64,000 nt of DNA from Panacagrimonas sp041603235 (GTDB taxonomy: Bacteria; Pseudomonadota; Gammaproteobacteria; Nevskiales; Nevskiaceae): the NCBI GenBank assembly GCA_041603235.1, contig JBFIES010000006.1:62001-126000 (forward strand), read 5' to 3'. The position numbers and the translations under genes were made by a program. The notes below the pieces were generated by a model. It had not been told where the DNA came from. It worked only from the letters and a program-made list of their open reading frames with translations, and searched no databases. This document shows, piece by piece, positions 1 through 8,764 of the stretch. Positions within the stretch are counted from its first letter, which is position 1. Each line of letters starts with the position of its first letter.

Positions 1-129
1 AAGCGCTCGAAGCCTGTTGCGCTGATTCATAGCACGACATACGCGGGCTTTGGCCGCTGATGCAGGATCGTTTGTCCCAGCTACGCGGACGAACGCAAAT
101 TTTGACTGAGCCAAGGAAGATGCCCCGAC

Positions 130-1050
130 ATGAGTAATGAGAACGCCGAAGTTGTAGCGAAGTGCCGCGAGTCCTCGAGATGCGGCGCCATCGAAACCAT
201 CATCGAGCCACACGAGAAGGACCTCGGCGGTTTCTCGGTTCGGCGCGTGCTCCCAACCATCGGGCGTAAGTCGCTTGGGCCATGGGTGTTCTTTGACCAA
301 ATGGGGCCGGCGGAATTTCCCGCTGGCCCCGGCATTAACGTGCGGCCTCACCCTCACGTCAATCTGGCCACGGTGACCTATCTTTTTGAGGGCGAGATCC
401 TGCACCGCGATTCGCTTGGGAGTGTCCAGGCCATCGTTCCCGGAGATATCAACCTGATGGTCGCGGGCCGGGGCATTGTGCATTCGGAACGCGAGCGTGA
501 GCAGCGCACGCAAAGTCCACGACGGTTGCACGGCCTGCAACTGTGGATGGCATTGCCGCAAGACGACGAAGAAACCGAGCCCGAGTTTCATCATTATCCG
601 TCGGCTGATATTCCGGCAGCGGAAGTCGACTGCGTAAGGCTTCGGGTGATGATCGGTCAGGCCTACGGCCTCACCTCCCCGGTGAAGACTTTCTTCAACA
701 CGCTTTATGTCGAGGCGCTGCTCGAGGCCGGGCAGAAGTTGCAGTTGCCCGACGGGGCGGAGGAACGCGCGGTTTATGTTGCCGAGGGCGAACTCAGCGC
801 GCAGGGGAGCACCATTGCACAACACGCCATGGCTGTATTCGCTGATGAGCGCGGCCTGAGCATCACGGCCAGCAAGACCTCACGTATCGCCATTATCGGC
901 GGCGAGAAAATTGGCAAGCGTTTCATGGAGTGGAATTTTGTTTCCAGCAGCAGGGAAAGAATCGAACAGGCCAAGCGCGACTGGCGTGAAGGGCGATTTC
1001 CGAAAGTACCTGGTGACGAAGAAGAATTCATTCCGCTTCCAGGGAGCTGA
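130..1050 (+). CDS. Pirin family protein (bicupin)
   Basis: A 306-residue pirin-family protein, cytoplasmic, with no signal peptide. The N-terminal cupin carries the family metal site: H74 and H76 in RPHPHVNLATVTY, then H118 and E120 in GIVHSERE. Pirins bind iron; characterised members act as quercetin 2,3-dioxygenases or as redox-sensitive coregulators. The substrate here cannot be read from sequence. The C-terminal half looks like a second, degenerate cupin and the tail is acidic. The ATG follows an AAGGAAG purine run about 10 bases upstream. The epoxide hydrolase follows in the same direction after 76 bases, so co-transcription is possible. Family assignment is firm and function is open. 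Confidence 0.9.
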   Translation: MSNENAEVVAKCRESSRCGAIETIIEPHEKDLGGFSVRRVLPTIGRKSLGPWVFFDQMGPAEFPAGPGINVRPHPHVNLATVTYLFEGEILHRDSLGSVQAIVPGDINLMVAGRGIVHSEREREQRTQSPRRLHGLQLWMALPQDDEETEPEFHHYPSADIPAAEVDCVRLRVMIGQAYGLTSPVKTFFNTLYVEALLEAGQKLQLPDGAEERAVYVAEGELSAQGSTIAQHAMAVFADERGLSITASKTSRIAIIGGEKIGKRFMEWNFVSSSRERIEQAKRDWREGRFPKVPGDEEEFIPLPGS

Positions 1051-1126
1051 GGCTATGGCGAGGGCGGCGCACTATTCGGTGCCCATCTGCTGATCGCAGA
1101 ATCCAGAATGACCACGGAGATCAAAC

Positions 1127-2281
1127 TTGTCCATCGAGCCGTTTCAAATCCAGATTTCAGATGAGGTTCTGATCGACCTGCGCGAGCGGCTCGCCCGCAC
1201 CCGATGGCCCGACGACTTTGCCAACGATGATTGGCGCTATGGCACCAACACCGCATACCTGAAATCGCTCTGCCAGTATTGGGAGAAAGAGTTTGACTGG
1301 GCGGCCGTGCAGGAACAGATCAACCAGTACTCGCACTTCAAGACAGGAGTGGAAGGCAACCCGATCCACTTCATTCACGAACGCGGAAAAGGACCCAATC
1401 CCAAGCCCTTGATCCTCAGCCACGGCTGGCCGTGGACGTTCTGGGATTTCAAGAAAGTGATTCGCCCGCTAACGGACCCGGTGGCTTTTGGCGGCAAGGC
1501 TGAAGACGCCTTTGACGTGGTGATTCCCTCGCTTCCCGGCTACGGTTTTTCGACGCCGCTGCGGCAGCCCGGTATCAATTTCTGGCGCACTGCGGACATG
1601 TGGGTAGACCTGATGGAGCAGCTTGCTTATCCCCGATTTTACGCACACGGTAACGATTGGGGCGCCATTTTGACTTCGCAACTCGGGCACAAGCACGCTG
1701 ATCGGGTGCTGGGTATTCACCTGACCTTGCCCACGCCCTTGACCGTACTGACAGGCAAGTGGCCGGCCGATTCCGAGTTTGATGAAGACCCGGACAAGCT
1801 GGCCAAGAATCAGCACTTCTTCGGCGCAGAGAGTGGCTACTCCGCCATTCAAGCGACCAAGCCGCAAACCCTGACGCACGGCATCAATGATTCTCCGGCT
1901 GGCCTGTGCTCGTGGCTGCTGGAGAAGCGCCGCACCTGGAGTCACTGTGAAGGGGACGTAGAAACCCGTTTCAGCAAGGATGAGCTATGTGCCGTGATGA
2001 CGCTTTACTGGGCGACACAGAGCTTTGGAACCTCAGCGCGCTATTACTACGAGTGCGCACACAATCCCTGGAAGGCCTCGCACGACCGCGAGCCCACCGT
2101 CGAAGCACCCACCGCACTGTGCATGTTCGACAACGAAGTGTTCGCCATGCCGCGACGCTGGTGTGAACGAAATTACAATCTCAAGCAGTGGACGGAGCAC
2201 GCATCGGGCGGGCACTTCGCGCCGATGGAAGAACCAGAGGTTCTGGTGGCCGATATCCAGAAGTTTTTCCGCACTTTATAG
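1127..2281 (+). CDS. Epoxide hydrolase, EHN-type (alpha/beta hydrolase)
   Basis: A 384-residue protein with the N-terminal epoxide-hydrolase (EHN) domain at about residues 1-110, followed by an alpha/beta-hydrolase core. Visible motifs are the oxyanion-hole HGWPWTF at 99-105, the nucleophile D177 in HGNDWGA, and the catalytic His at about 363 in SGGHFAPMEEPE. Enzymes of this type hydrolyse epoxides to vicinal diols and resemble microsomal and juvenile-hormone epoxide hydrolases. The protein appears soluble here. The start is a TTG at 1127 with GGAG seven bases upstream; a nearby ATG at 1108 is out of frame. Substrate is unknown. Together with the neighbouring pirin and P450 it suggests oxidative catabolism (inference). 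Confidence 0.9.
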   Translation: MSIEPFQIQISDEVLIDLRERLARTRWPDDFANDDWRYGTNTAYLKSLCQYWEKEFDWAAVQEQINQYSHFKTGVEGNPIHFIHERGKGPNPKPLILSHGWPWTFWDFKKVIRPLTDPVAFGGKAEDAFDVVIPSLPGYGFSTPLRQPGINFWRTADMWVDLMEQLAYPRFYAHGNDWGAILTSQLGHKHADRVLGIHLTLPTPLTVLTGKWPADSEFDEDPDKLAKNQHFFGAESGYSAIQATKPQTLTHGINDSPAGLCSWLLEKRRTWSHCEGDVETRFSKDELCAVMTLYWATQSFGTSARYYYECAHNPWKASHDREPTVEAPTALCMFDNEVFAMPRRWCERNYNLKQWTEHASGGHFAPMEEPEVLVADIQKFFRTL

Positions 2282-2314
2282 CGCTATTTTCGATGCCAGC
2301 TGACTTCTCTCGCA

Positions 2315-3310
2315 TCAGTAGAGAACGACACAGCGCACCTCGATACTCTGGCGGTCCGGCGCATCAGCTGGTGTGGCCGGGTCCTTGAAAGCACTGTGAA
2401 AACTGAAAGTGCAGGGCGACGCCGGATCACTGCCATCACTGAATTGACCTTTTGATCGGGCCAGCGTCCCGGCCGAGTCCCACTGCTTGATCAGCAGCGC
2501 TTCGTCGCGGGTCATGGCCGGGTAGTAATACCAGCGATGTCGATCGGCGTGCTTGGCAAAGTAGTTCTCGCCAATTCGATCCTGATAGTGAATCTCGAAA
2601 ACAACGAGGTCTTCGCTATGAACGGTCTGGCTGTCACACAGTGCAAGCGGATGACTCGCCACCGGCTCGGTGGATATATTGCGCCAGACATTGATGATGG
2701 CAAAGCGGCTTCCGTCTACAAGTGCGCGTTCAACAATCGCCTCCGATAGCAGGGCCTGCCCTTGCGGCAGAACATTGCGCAAGCTGTCGTTGCCACTGGG
2801 CGGCTTGGCAAGATCGCGCAACCTTTGTGGGCCACTGGTCAGGGTGTAGTCACCGTGGACCAGGTGCAGAGGCTCCTGAACCTGCTGGCCTCCAGTAATG
2901 CGTCGCTGTGCTTTCTTGCCCTGCACCGAACGCACGTTGTGATCAAACGCGTAAGCCCGTGCGCCTGTGGCCTGTGCCACGACGGCCTCGCATTGCGGGT
3001 AGTAGTCTTGCACCAGTTTCTGGTGATCAAAGAAATCGAGGTCTTCATTAAGCAAGGGCCGTTGAACCAGTTCGAATCCATTGGCTGTCAGGTTGCGTCG
3101 GAGTCGCGAAGAAGTATCGCGACCATTGGCAACGGACATCGTATTTTTGCTGAGGAGTACACCCTCCATCTCGCTGTCACTACCATCGGCATCGCGCCGC
3201 ATTTTCACCTTGCCATTGCGGTAGAGCGAGTGCGCTGCACGATCGTCCAGATAGTTGAACAAGCCGCGCGTGCCTGACCGTATCTCTTCTTGCTGCTGGT
3301 TCTGACTCAT
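2315..3310 (-). CDS. CmcJ/NvfI family oxygenase-like protein
   Basis: A 331-residue protein of the CmcJ/NvfI/AsaB family of non-haem iron oxygenases, desaturases and hydroxylases from fungal and bacterial secondary metabolism. Family landmarks are AFDHNVR, LVHGDYT, the NVWR block, the WYYYPAMTRDEALLIKQWDS stretch and the C-terminal FHSAFKDP...RQSIEVRCV. H152, D154 and H305 could form the iron facial triad. The start chosen is the ATG of MSQ, which has AGGA about seven bases upstream; a TTG six codons earlier (3328) keeps the frame open. It is transcribed away from the P450 gene across a 315-base spacer. The substrate is unknown; a role with the P450 is only suggested by position. Confidence 0.82.
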   Translation of the reverse strand: MSQNQQQEEIRSGTRGLFNYLDDRAAHSLYRNGKVKMRRDADGSDSEMEGVLLSKNTMSVANGRDTSSRLRRNLTANGFELVQRPLLNEDLDFFDHQKLVQDYYPQCEAVVAQATGARAYAFDHNVRSVQGKKAQRRITGGQQVQEPLHLVHGDYTLTSGPQRLRDLAKPPSGNDSLRNVLPQGQALLSEAIVERALVDGSRFAIINVWRNISTEPVASHPLALCDSQTVHSEDLVVFEIHYQDRIGENYFAKHADRHRWYYYPAMTRDEALLIKQWDSAGTLARSKGQFSDGSDPASPCTFSFHSAFKDPATPADAPDRQSIEVRCVVLY

Positions 3311-3625
3311 GATGCATTCCTGACCCAATGACCCCGGATTCGTGGCAATTTTTTTGAATAAGCCACATTCTGCTCAACAGACTCTATCTGATTAGCGGAT
3401 TCTCGCAGTGTCCAGGCGCTGCACACGCCTTATCGTGCAGCGACACTCGACAAGCGCAGCGCACCCGCAGCTAGGAAACGTGCGCGGGCAAAGCCAATCC
3501 GGTTACGCCTTTCCGTTCAGATCTTCCGCGGCATTCCTTTGCAGAATGACCGAAGTCAGCAGGTTTTTCCCAGAAGGGCGGCTTTGAGCAAGGCAGGCTG
3601 TAGGCACTCAGATTGAGATGCCGTC
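3311..3625. other. Divergent intergenic region, CmcJ-like gene / P450 gene
   Basis: This is the longest stretch in the window without a gene (315 bases). It separates two divergently transcribed oxidative genes and should hold both promoters, and possibly an operator for the nearby AraC-type regulator. I could not pick out a convincing -35/-10 pair, an inverted repeat or a conserved small ORF in it. Confidence 0.4.
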
Positions 3626-4870
3626 ATGTCCCGTACCGATTCACATATCGACAATGAAATTGACTTCTGCGACGTCAGTTTATTCGCAGAAGGGCCTCCT
3701 TACGCCTTGTTCGATCAGCTTCGAAGCAGCGCGCCGGTTTCCTGGTCCAAAGCGCCATCCGATTGGCCGCTGAGCGAAGGAACCGGCTATTGGAATCTGG
3801 TGCGGGCAGCAGATATCGCAGAGGTCATGCGGGATTCGGAGCGCTTTTCCTCCAATCTGGGCGGCGTCACGATTCCCAGCTATGCCGTGGGATCGCTGGA
3901 GGCCGTGCAGGCGATGATTATCGGCAAGGATCCCCCGCAGCACACGCAGCAACGCAAGACGGTCATGAAAGCCTTCACGCCGCGGCGCATTTCCGATCTG
4001 GAGATCAGCGTTCGAGAGAACGTGCGGCAGGTCATAAACGAAGTCATCGAGGCCGGGCGTTGCGATTTTGTGTCTGCGATTTCCGGGCCGCTGCCCATGA
4101 CGATGATCGCAGACCTTCTGGGCGTACCGCAGGAAGACCGCCCCCAGCTTTTCGACTGGACCGACGCTATTTTCGGCTTTCATGATCCTGACGCGCCATT
4201 GTCAGCGATGGATGCGCTCGAGCAATCAACGCAGTACATGATCAGTCTGGACGAACAACGACAACGTTGCCCGAAGGACGATCTGATCACCGTCATTGGT
4301 CGTGCCGAGATCGATGGAGTGCGGCTTCCCGTGGAGGAGCGCGCCGGCATCTTCAATCAACTCTTTGCTGCCGGCGTGGATACCACTCGCGCCACGCTCG
4401 CATTGGGCATTCAAGCCTTGATCGAACACCCCGAGCAACGCCGCTTGCTGATCGAGCAGCCGGCACTGATTCCGCTGGCGGTTGAAGAGATCAATCGATG
4501 GGTGTCGGTGGCGCAGTACATGCGCCGCACTGCGCTCAAGGACACGCTCGTTGGTGATCAGCTCATTCGCCAAGGTGAGGCCGTGGTGTGTTGGCAAGCT
4601 GCCGGTAACCGCGATCCCGAGCGCTTCAGCAACCCCAATCACTTCGATGTGGCGCGTATTGAATGCCCGCACCAGAGCTTTGGTGGCGGCGGTCGCCATT
4701 TGTGTCTGGGCTCCTCACTCGCTCGAATGGAATTGCGGATCGCCATTGAACAGTTGCTGCGCCGAATGCCGGATATGGAACTCGATGGCCCCGTTGTTCG
4801 TACGCCCAGCAACTGGATTCAGAACGTCAAGGCAATGCCCGTGAAGTTCTCACCGGGCACGCGTGAGTAA
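3626..4870 (+). CDS. Cytochrome P450
   Basis: A soluble bacterial P450 of 414 residues. Visible elements are the I-helix oxygen-activation motif AAGVDTTR, the K-helix E-x-x-R in EEINRW, and the haem loop FGGGGRHLCLGSSLAR with its cysteine ligand. The N-terminal PPYALFDQLRSSAPVSW, the GKDPPQH block and the C-terminal SNWIQNVKAMPVKF resemble the CYP125/CYP142/CYP124 group, which oxidises sterols and branched lipids, so a lipid or terpenoid substrate is plausible (inference). No redox partner is fused or adjacent. It is followed after 36 bases by a zinc-type oxidoreductase, probably in one operon. The ATG has only a weak ribosome-binding site. Confidence 0.93.
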   Translation: MSRTDSHIDNEIDFCDVSLFAEGPPYALFDQLRSSAPVSWSKAPSDWPLSEGTGYWNLVRAADIAEVMRDSERFSSNLGGVTIPSYAVGSLEAVQAMIIGKDPPQHTQQRKTVMKAFTPRRISDLEISVRENVRQVINEVIEAGRCDFVSAISGPLPMTMIADLLGVPQEDRPQLFDWTDAIFGFHDPDAPLSAMDALEQSTQYMISLDEQRQRCPKDDLITVIGRAEIDGVRLPVEERAGIFNQLFAAGVDTTRATLALGIQALIEHPEQRRLLIEQPALIPLAVEEINRWVSVAQYMRRTALKDTLVGDQLIRQGEAVVCWQAAGNRDPERFSNPNHFDVARIECPHQSFGGGGRHLCLGSSLARMELRIAIEQLLRRMPDMELDGPVVRTPSNWIQNVKAMPVKFSPGTRE

Positions 4871-4906
4871 GTCTGTACTTCTTTTTTCAATTTCTGGAGC
4901 ATCAAG

Positions 4907-5971
4907 ATGAAAGCATGGGTCGCAGAGCGATTTGGGGAACCACTGGAAGTTCTGAAACTGAAGGACGTCGAAATTCCGAAACTGGAAGCCCGCCATATTC
5001 TTGTGCGCGTACTGACCGCCACCATCAACAAGAATGAGGTAGACGGCATTCGCGGCATTTACGCGAGCATGGCGACACAAGCGCCTTTCGTTCCCGGTTT
5101 TGAAATCTACGGCGTGGTGGAGCAAGCCGGCCCAGGTGCTGAAGACTGGGTTGGCAAGCACGTCATTGGCATGCCCAGAGGCGGTCACGGTGGCTACGCT
5201 GAGTACGCGGTGTTGCCCACGGTCATGGCGTTTGAAGTTCCGGCTTCCATGCCGGCATCGACTGCGTCCAGTATTTTCTGGCCCTTTCACCTGGCCTGGC
5301 TGTGTCTGTTCACGCGAGCCCGCTTGCAAATGGGTGAGACGGTATTGATCCACGCCGGAGCGGGCGGCTTTGGTTCTGCCGCGATCCAGCTGGCCGTACA
5401 CGCCGGTGCGCGCGTGATCGCAACCGCCGGCTCTGACGAAAAGCTCGCCTTGTGCCGCGAACTGGGCGCGGATGTCGCGATCAACTATCGCAAGCAGGAT
5501 TTTGTGCGTGAAGTGCTTGATGCCACCGGCGGCCGCAAGGTTGATGTTGCGGTGGATTCCATCGGTGGTGATGTTCTGGAACAAACCTGGCTATGTCTCA
5601 ACTACGGCGCCAGACACATCCTTCTGGGATTCTCTTCTGGCATCGAGCAAGAGGACGAACGTCCCGTGCTGTTGCGCCAACTGATTTTTGGAAATATTTC
5701 CATGGTCGGCGTCCTCATGACTTACGTCGATGACAATCCTGCAGATGACGACTCTGGTGTTTCAGGCGTCGCTTATCCCAAGGTCAACTTCAACATGCCC
5801 AGCCGCGCCATGGGCGAGGAGATTCATCGCAACATCCTTGATCTAATGGCGCGCGGACGCATCCGGCCTGTCGTGGGTCTTGAAGTCGGATTTGCTGACT
5901 TGCCGCAAGCGATTGATCGGTTCGATCGGCGTGAGATTGCTGGCCGCGTGGTGATTCACACCACTCGGTAA
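4907..5971 (+). CDS. MDR-family NAD(P)H:quinone oxidoreductase / alcohol dehydrogenase-like
   Basis: A 354-residue medium-chain dehydrogenase/reductase. The N-terminal GroES-like fold spans about residues 1-130, then comes a Rossmann domain with HAGAGGFGSAAIQLA (dinucleotide binding) and the typical GADVAINYRKQDF segment. The structural-zinc cysteine cluster of classical alcohol dehydrogenases is absent, which favours the quinone reductase/zeta-crystallin branch. The ATG has GGAG eight bases upstream. It lies 36 bases behind the P450 gene and probably shares its transcript, so it may reduce or oxidise the P450 product. Substrate is not determinable. Confidence 0.88.
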   Translation: MKAWVAERFGEPLEVLKLKDVEIPKLEARHILVRVLTATINKNEVDGIRGIYASMATQAPFVPGFEIYGVVEQAGPGAEDWVGKHVIGMPRGGHGGYAEYAVLPTVMAFEVPASMPASTASSIFWPFHLAWLCLFTRARLQMGETVLIHAGAGGFGSAAIQLAVHAGARVIATAGSDEKLALCRELGADVAINYRKQDFVREVLDATGGRKVDVAVDSIGGDVLEQTWLCLNYGARHILLGFSSGIEQEDERPVLLRQLIFGNISMVGVLMTYVDDNPADDDSGVSGVAYPKVNFNMPSRAMGEEIHRNILDLMARGRIRPVVGLEVGFADLPQAIDRFDRREIAGRVVIHTTR

Positions 5972-5995
5972 ACATCGCGCTTCGCGTTGTCATCA

Positions 5996-6784
5996 CTACA
6001 TGGTGGCAATGACTGAAAACTGGCGTGAGCCGCGGAACATGGTTGTGGGTGTGTAGCCGTACCATGACCGCGTGCTCTTGCTCAAATGCGTGGAGTCGGA
6101 GTACCCCATGTCGAGCGCCACCTGCACTAGGGCAGGGGATTTGCCCATTTTGTGCAGCAAGCTGCGCGCCCGTCGCCACCCTCTGAACCGGCGAAAAGAG
6201 GTTCCAAGCTGATCCTGGAAAAGGTGCATGAGCCGCGACGGCGATAAGCACACATGGGCTGCGCACATATCGATGGACAAGTCGGAATCATTTCTCTCGT
6301 AGATCATGTCAACGACTTTGCGAATACGCGGATCCAGTGCGCGTTCTGGCAATGCAGAACCAAAGAACTGAAGATCGAAATCGGTCCATTCTGCCGGCGG
6401 TGAGGAGAAAGCCCTCAGCATGCTGAGATGAGTTCCTGCCATGCTGGAGGGCGTGGCAAACCATGGCCGGAAGATTCGATCGCCATCGACGGATTCGGGC
6501 TCGATCATCAGCATTGCGATGTCGGAATCTTCCGTCGAAACCTGATGCACCGTCCAAGGTTCTACCAGTGCGATGCTGCAGGACCTGGCTGGGCCGGTAT
6601 CGCTTTTGATTCGAAACGGCTGGCCGAGCGACACATAGAACAACCATGCTCCCATGGTGCGGGGCGTCGGTCTGCCAAAGCGTCCGCAGACGGCTGAGCG
6701 TGTTGGTGTCATGCGCAGGAAGCGGTTCGGGATATCTCCGCGTTCCGGCCGACTTACGTCAGGGTGTTGCATGGAAGCACGCAT
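5996..6784 (-). CDS. AraC family transcriptional regulator
   Basis: A 262-residue AraC/XylS-type regulator. The N-terminal part is a putative effector-binding beta-barrel; the C-terminal part carries the two helix-turn-helix motifs, seen in VCLSPSRLMHLFQDQLGTSF and in the VALDMGYSDSTHLSKS-type second motif. It converges on the P450-oxidoreductase pair, with 24 bases between the stop codons, and is a candidate regulator of that cluster (inference from position). The effector is unknown. A second ATG four codons in (6772) is an alternative start; neither has a clear ribosome-binding site. Confidence 0.9.
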   Translation of the reverse strand: MRASMQHPDVSRPERGDIPNRFLRMTPTRSAVCGRFGRPTPRTMGAWLFYVSLGQPFRIKSDTGPARSCSIALVEPWTVHQVSTEDSDIAMLMIEPESVDGDRIFRPWFATPSSMAGTHLSMLRAFSSPPAEWTDFDLQFFGSALPERALDPRIRKVVDMIYERNDSDLSIDMCAAHVCLSPSRLMHLFQDQLGTSFRRFRGWRRARSLLHKMGKSPALVQVALDMGYSDSTHLSKSTRSWYGYTPTTMFRGSRQFSVIATM

Positions 6785-6832
6785 GGTTCACAACAAGTAC
6801 GGAAACCTGATTGGATAAGCGATCTTGGGAAA

Positions 6833-6863
6833 CAGGCCCTGCACCGGACCGGCGCAGGGCCTG
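6833..6863 (-). terminator. Hairpin downstream of yegP
   Basis: A perfect 10-bp inverted repeat (CAGGCCCTGC / GCAGGGCCTG) with an 11-base loop lies 21 bases past the yegP stop on the minus strand. Only three T residues follow, so it is a weak intrinsic terminator at best. Confidence 0.5.
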
Positions 6864-6884
6864 CAGCAGTCTGAGGCAGACCTG

Positions 6885-7223
6885 CTAGTCGGCGGTGCTG
6901 TCCTTGATCGTGGTGGTGGAGCCGGAATTCTTGACCGACTCAATGCCGGCATCGCGACTGGCTTCAGTGGTGTACATCTGGCTCTGGCCAATGACCTGGC
7001 TGTTACCTGCGACCAGCGTGAAATAGAACTTGCCGTTCTTTCCAACCAGTTTCTTGTAGCGCTCATCCATCCCGGAATTCTTCTGCACCGAGGCAATGCC
7101 GTTTTCTGCGGACTTGCGGGCTACATACATTTCGCTGGTCAGAACAATCTGCCCATTGCCCGCCAGCAGGTTGAAATGGAATTGCCCGTTCTTGGCTTTC
7201 TTGAGTTCAAACGTTCCCGCCAT
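6885..7223 (-). CDS. yegP: YegP-like DUF1508 tandem-repeat protein
   Basis: A 112-residue protein built of two tandem DUF1508 units: GTFELKKAKNGQFHFNLLAG and then YKKLVGKNGKFYFTLVAGN, each followed by SEMY/SQMY and a GIxSVKNS-type end. Length and two-repeat organisation match E. coli YegP, whose function is not established. The start is the ATG of MAGTFEL, which has AAGGAG seven bases upstream; an in-frame upstream extension to 7289 lacks this signal. It stands alone, divergent from a lipoprotein gene. Confidence 0.88.
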   Translation of the reverse strand: MAGTFELKKAKNGQFHFNLLAGNGQIVLTSEMYVARKSAENGIASVQKNSGMDERYKKLVGKNGKFYFTLVAGNSQVIGQSQMYTTEASRDAGIESVKNSGSTTTIKDSTAD

Positions 7224-7376
7224 GTTGTCGCTCCTTGAATTTTGACTGGGCAGCTGCCCGTTGAGGTTCGAGAAATGCAACAGGTGCACGGTGGCACGCC
7301 GGTGCAGGCCGGAAGGTTAGCAGGACCAGGTCGGAGGGGACTTGCGCGGCGATTCAGGACCTGCAAGAGTCGCGTC

Positions 7377-7796
7377 ATGAAACAAGCCCTCGTCCGGTCC
7401 GCCTTGCTACTGGCAGCATTGGCGGCCGCTTGTTCGGGCGATGATGTCAGTTTGGGCCTGGGTCTGGACCGCCCTACTGACCTGCGGGTCGGCGAATCCG
7501 TTGTGTTCCCGGGAGAAGGGCTTCAGTTGCGCCTGAATAGCGTCAGTGAAGACTCCCGTTGTCCCAGCGACGTGGCTTGCGTCACTGCAGGCCAGGCCAG
7601 CATCGTGCTCACGGCACTGCGTGCGGGCAGCAGCCAGCAAACCTTCAGCCTGACCATTCCTACGCCGGACTCAGCACTTTATGCCGGTTATGAGATTCGC
7701 TTCCTGGACCTGCGGCCTTATCCCGTCAGTACAGAGACCATTGATCCGGCTAGCTACATCGCGACCGTGGTGGTCTCTGAGGACGACACGCCCTAG
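7377..7796 (+). CDS. Small lipoprotein, unknown function
   Basis: A 139-residue predicted lipoprotein. The N-terminus has basic residues, the hydrophobic run SALLLAALAAA and a lipobox ending AAAC, so lipidation is expected at about C19. The mature part is one small beta-rich domain with the motif EDSRCPSDVACVTAG, containing two cysteines; similar EDSRCP...C segments occur in many uncharacterised proteobacterial lipoproteins. The start at 7377 is chosen because it gives a proper signal peptide; the frame is open upstream to 7242. Its stop overlaps the stop of convergent rdgC by four bases. No function can be assigned. Confidence 0.75.
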   Translation: MKQALVRSALLLAALAAACSGDDVSLGLGLDRPTDLRVGESVVFPGEGLQLRLNSVSEDSRCPSDVACVTAGQASIVLTALRAGSSQQTFSLTIPTPDSALYAGYEIRFLDLRPYPVSTETIDPASYIATVVVSEDDTP

Positions 7797-8698
7797 CGCG
7801 GGCTTTGCATTCCACCGAGCGCATCAATCATTTCAGCCAGCATGGCTGAAAGCTCGCCGCACATCAGAGTGAAATCAGCGTCAAATCGCTCTTCGGCAGA
7901 TTCATCCGTGTCATGGTCAGCACGGTCCTGCTCGATCATGTCGAAACGCACGCGCTTGATCACGCCGGGGTCGGCCAAGACCAGCCGCATGCGATCGTTC
8001 CAGGTCAGGCCCAGTTGGGTCACGGACTTGCCATCCTTGACGTGCCGACGAACATCGTCGCCTTCAAGACCGTGCCGGGCGAATCGAATCGCCGCGGGGT
8101 CGTCACCGCCGCTCTTCATTTCGCAGTCCTGATCCAGCTGAAAATTGCCTGGCGTCTGATTGGCGGCCAGCCATTGCGTCATGCAGGTCACCGGGGCCTT
8201 GACCGTATCCATCGGCTCGATCTGCAGAGTGCCAAGCGTTTCACGCAAGACAGTGGTGAAATCATCGCCCCGCTTGACGCTGGCGGTGTCCACGATCAGC
8301 CAACCCGACTCCGGATTGATCCACGCGCGCGTGATCTGACGCTTGGCAAATGCCTTGGGCAGCAGCTCGGCAGTAATCTGCTCCTTGAGCTCACGCATCT
8401 GCTTGCGACCTGGCTTGAAGCCCATGCGCGCTTCCTGTTCAGCGGCGCGTGCCTCTGCCTCTTCCTTGACCACCGAGGCCGGCAGAATCTTGGTTTCGAC
8501 GCCCAGTGCGATCAGCATCTGCTTGCCCTGCGAACAAACCAGAGCACCGTCGTCGCGGGGCGACACCCAGCCTTGGCTCTGCGCGCTCAGACCGCTACAG
8601 GGAAGCAACGGCCGATTGGCGAGCTGCTCCTCCAGCGCGCCCGGCGCCAAGGTCCAGGGAGCGGCAAGGCGATACGGCAACAGGTTCTTGAACCACAC
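7793..8698 (-). CDS. rdgC: Recombination-associated protein RdgC
   Basis: A 301-residue RdgC, recognisable from the MWFKNLLPYRL start, the GWVSPRDDGALV block, LIALGVETKILPASVVKEE and the GFKPGRKQMRELKEQI segment. RdgC forms a ring-shaped dimer that binds double-stranded DNA non-specifically and restrains RecA-mediated recombination. Length matches the family (about 300). The start is a GTG giving the conserved MWFKN; a nearby ATG is out of frame. It is convergent with and overlaps the end of the upstream lipoprotein gene by four bases. Confidence 0.97.
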   Translation of the reverse strand: MWFKNLLPYRLAAPWTLAPGALEEQLANRPLLPCSGLSAQSQGWVSPRDDGALVCSQGKQMLIALGVETKILPASVVKEEAEARAAEQEARMGFKPGRKQMRELKEQITAELLPKAFAKRQITRAWINPESGWLIVDTASVKRGDDFTTVLRETLGTLQIEPMDTVKAPVTCMTQWLAANQTPGNFQLDQDCEMKSGGDDPAAIRFARHGLEGDDVRRHVKDGKSVTQLGLTWNDRMRLVLADPGVIKRVRFDMIEQDRADHDTDESAEERFDADFTLMCGELSAMLAEMIDALGGMQSPR

Positions 8699-8764
8699 GG
8701 CGTCGATTCATCACATAGCAAAAGGGGGCGGCGATGATACCGATGCCGGACGCCTGCGTCTCGC

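Noticed and set aside
1..60. C-terminal end of a gene entering from the left
   Set aside because: One frame is open from base 1 to a TGA at 58-60, but nineteen residues without recognisable features are not enough to support a call.
7913..8737. A 274-codon open frame opposite rdgC
   Set aside because: Antisense shadow; RdgC on the other strand is certain.
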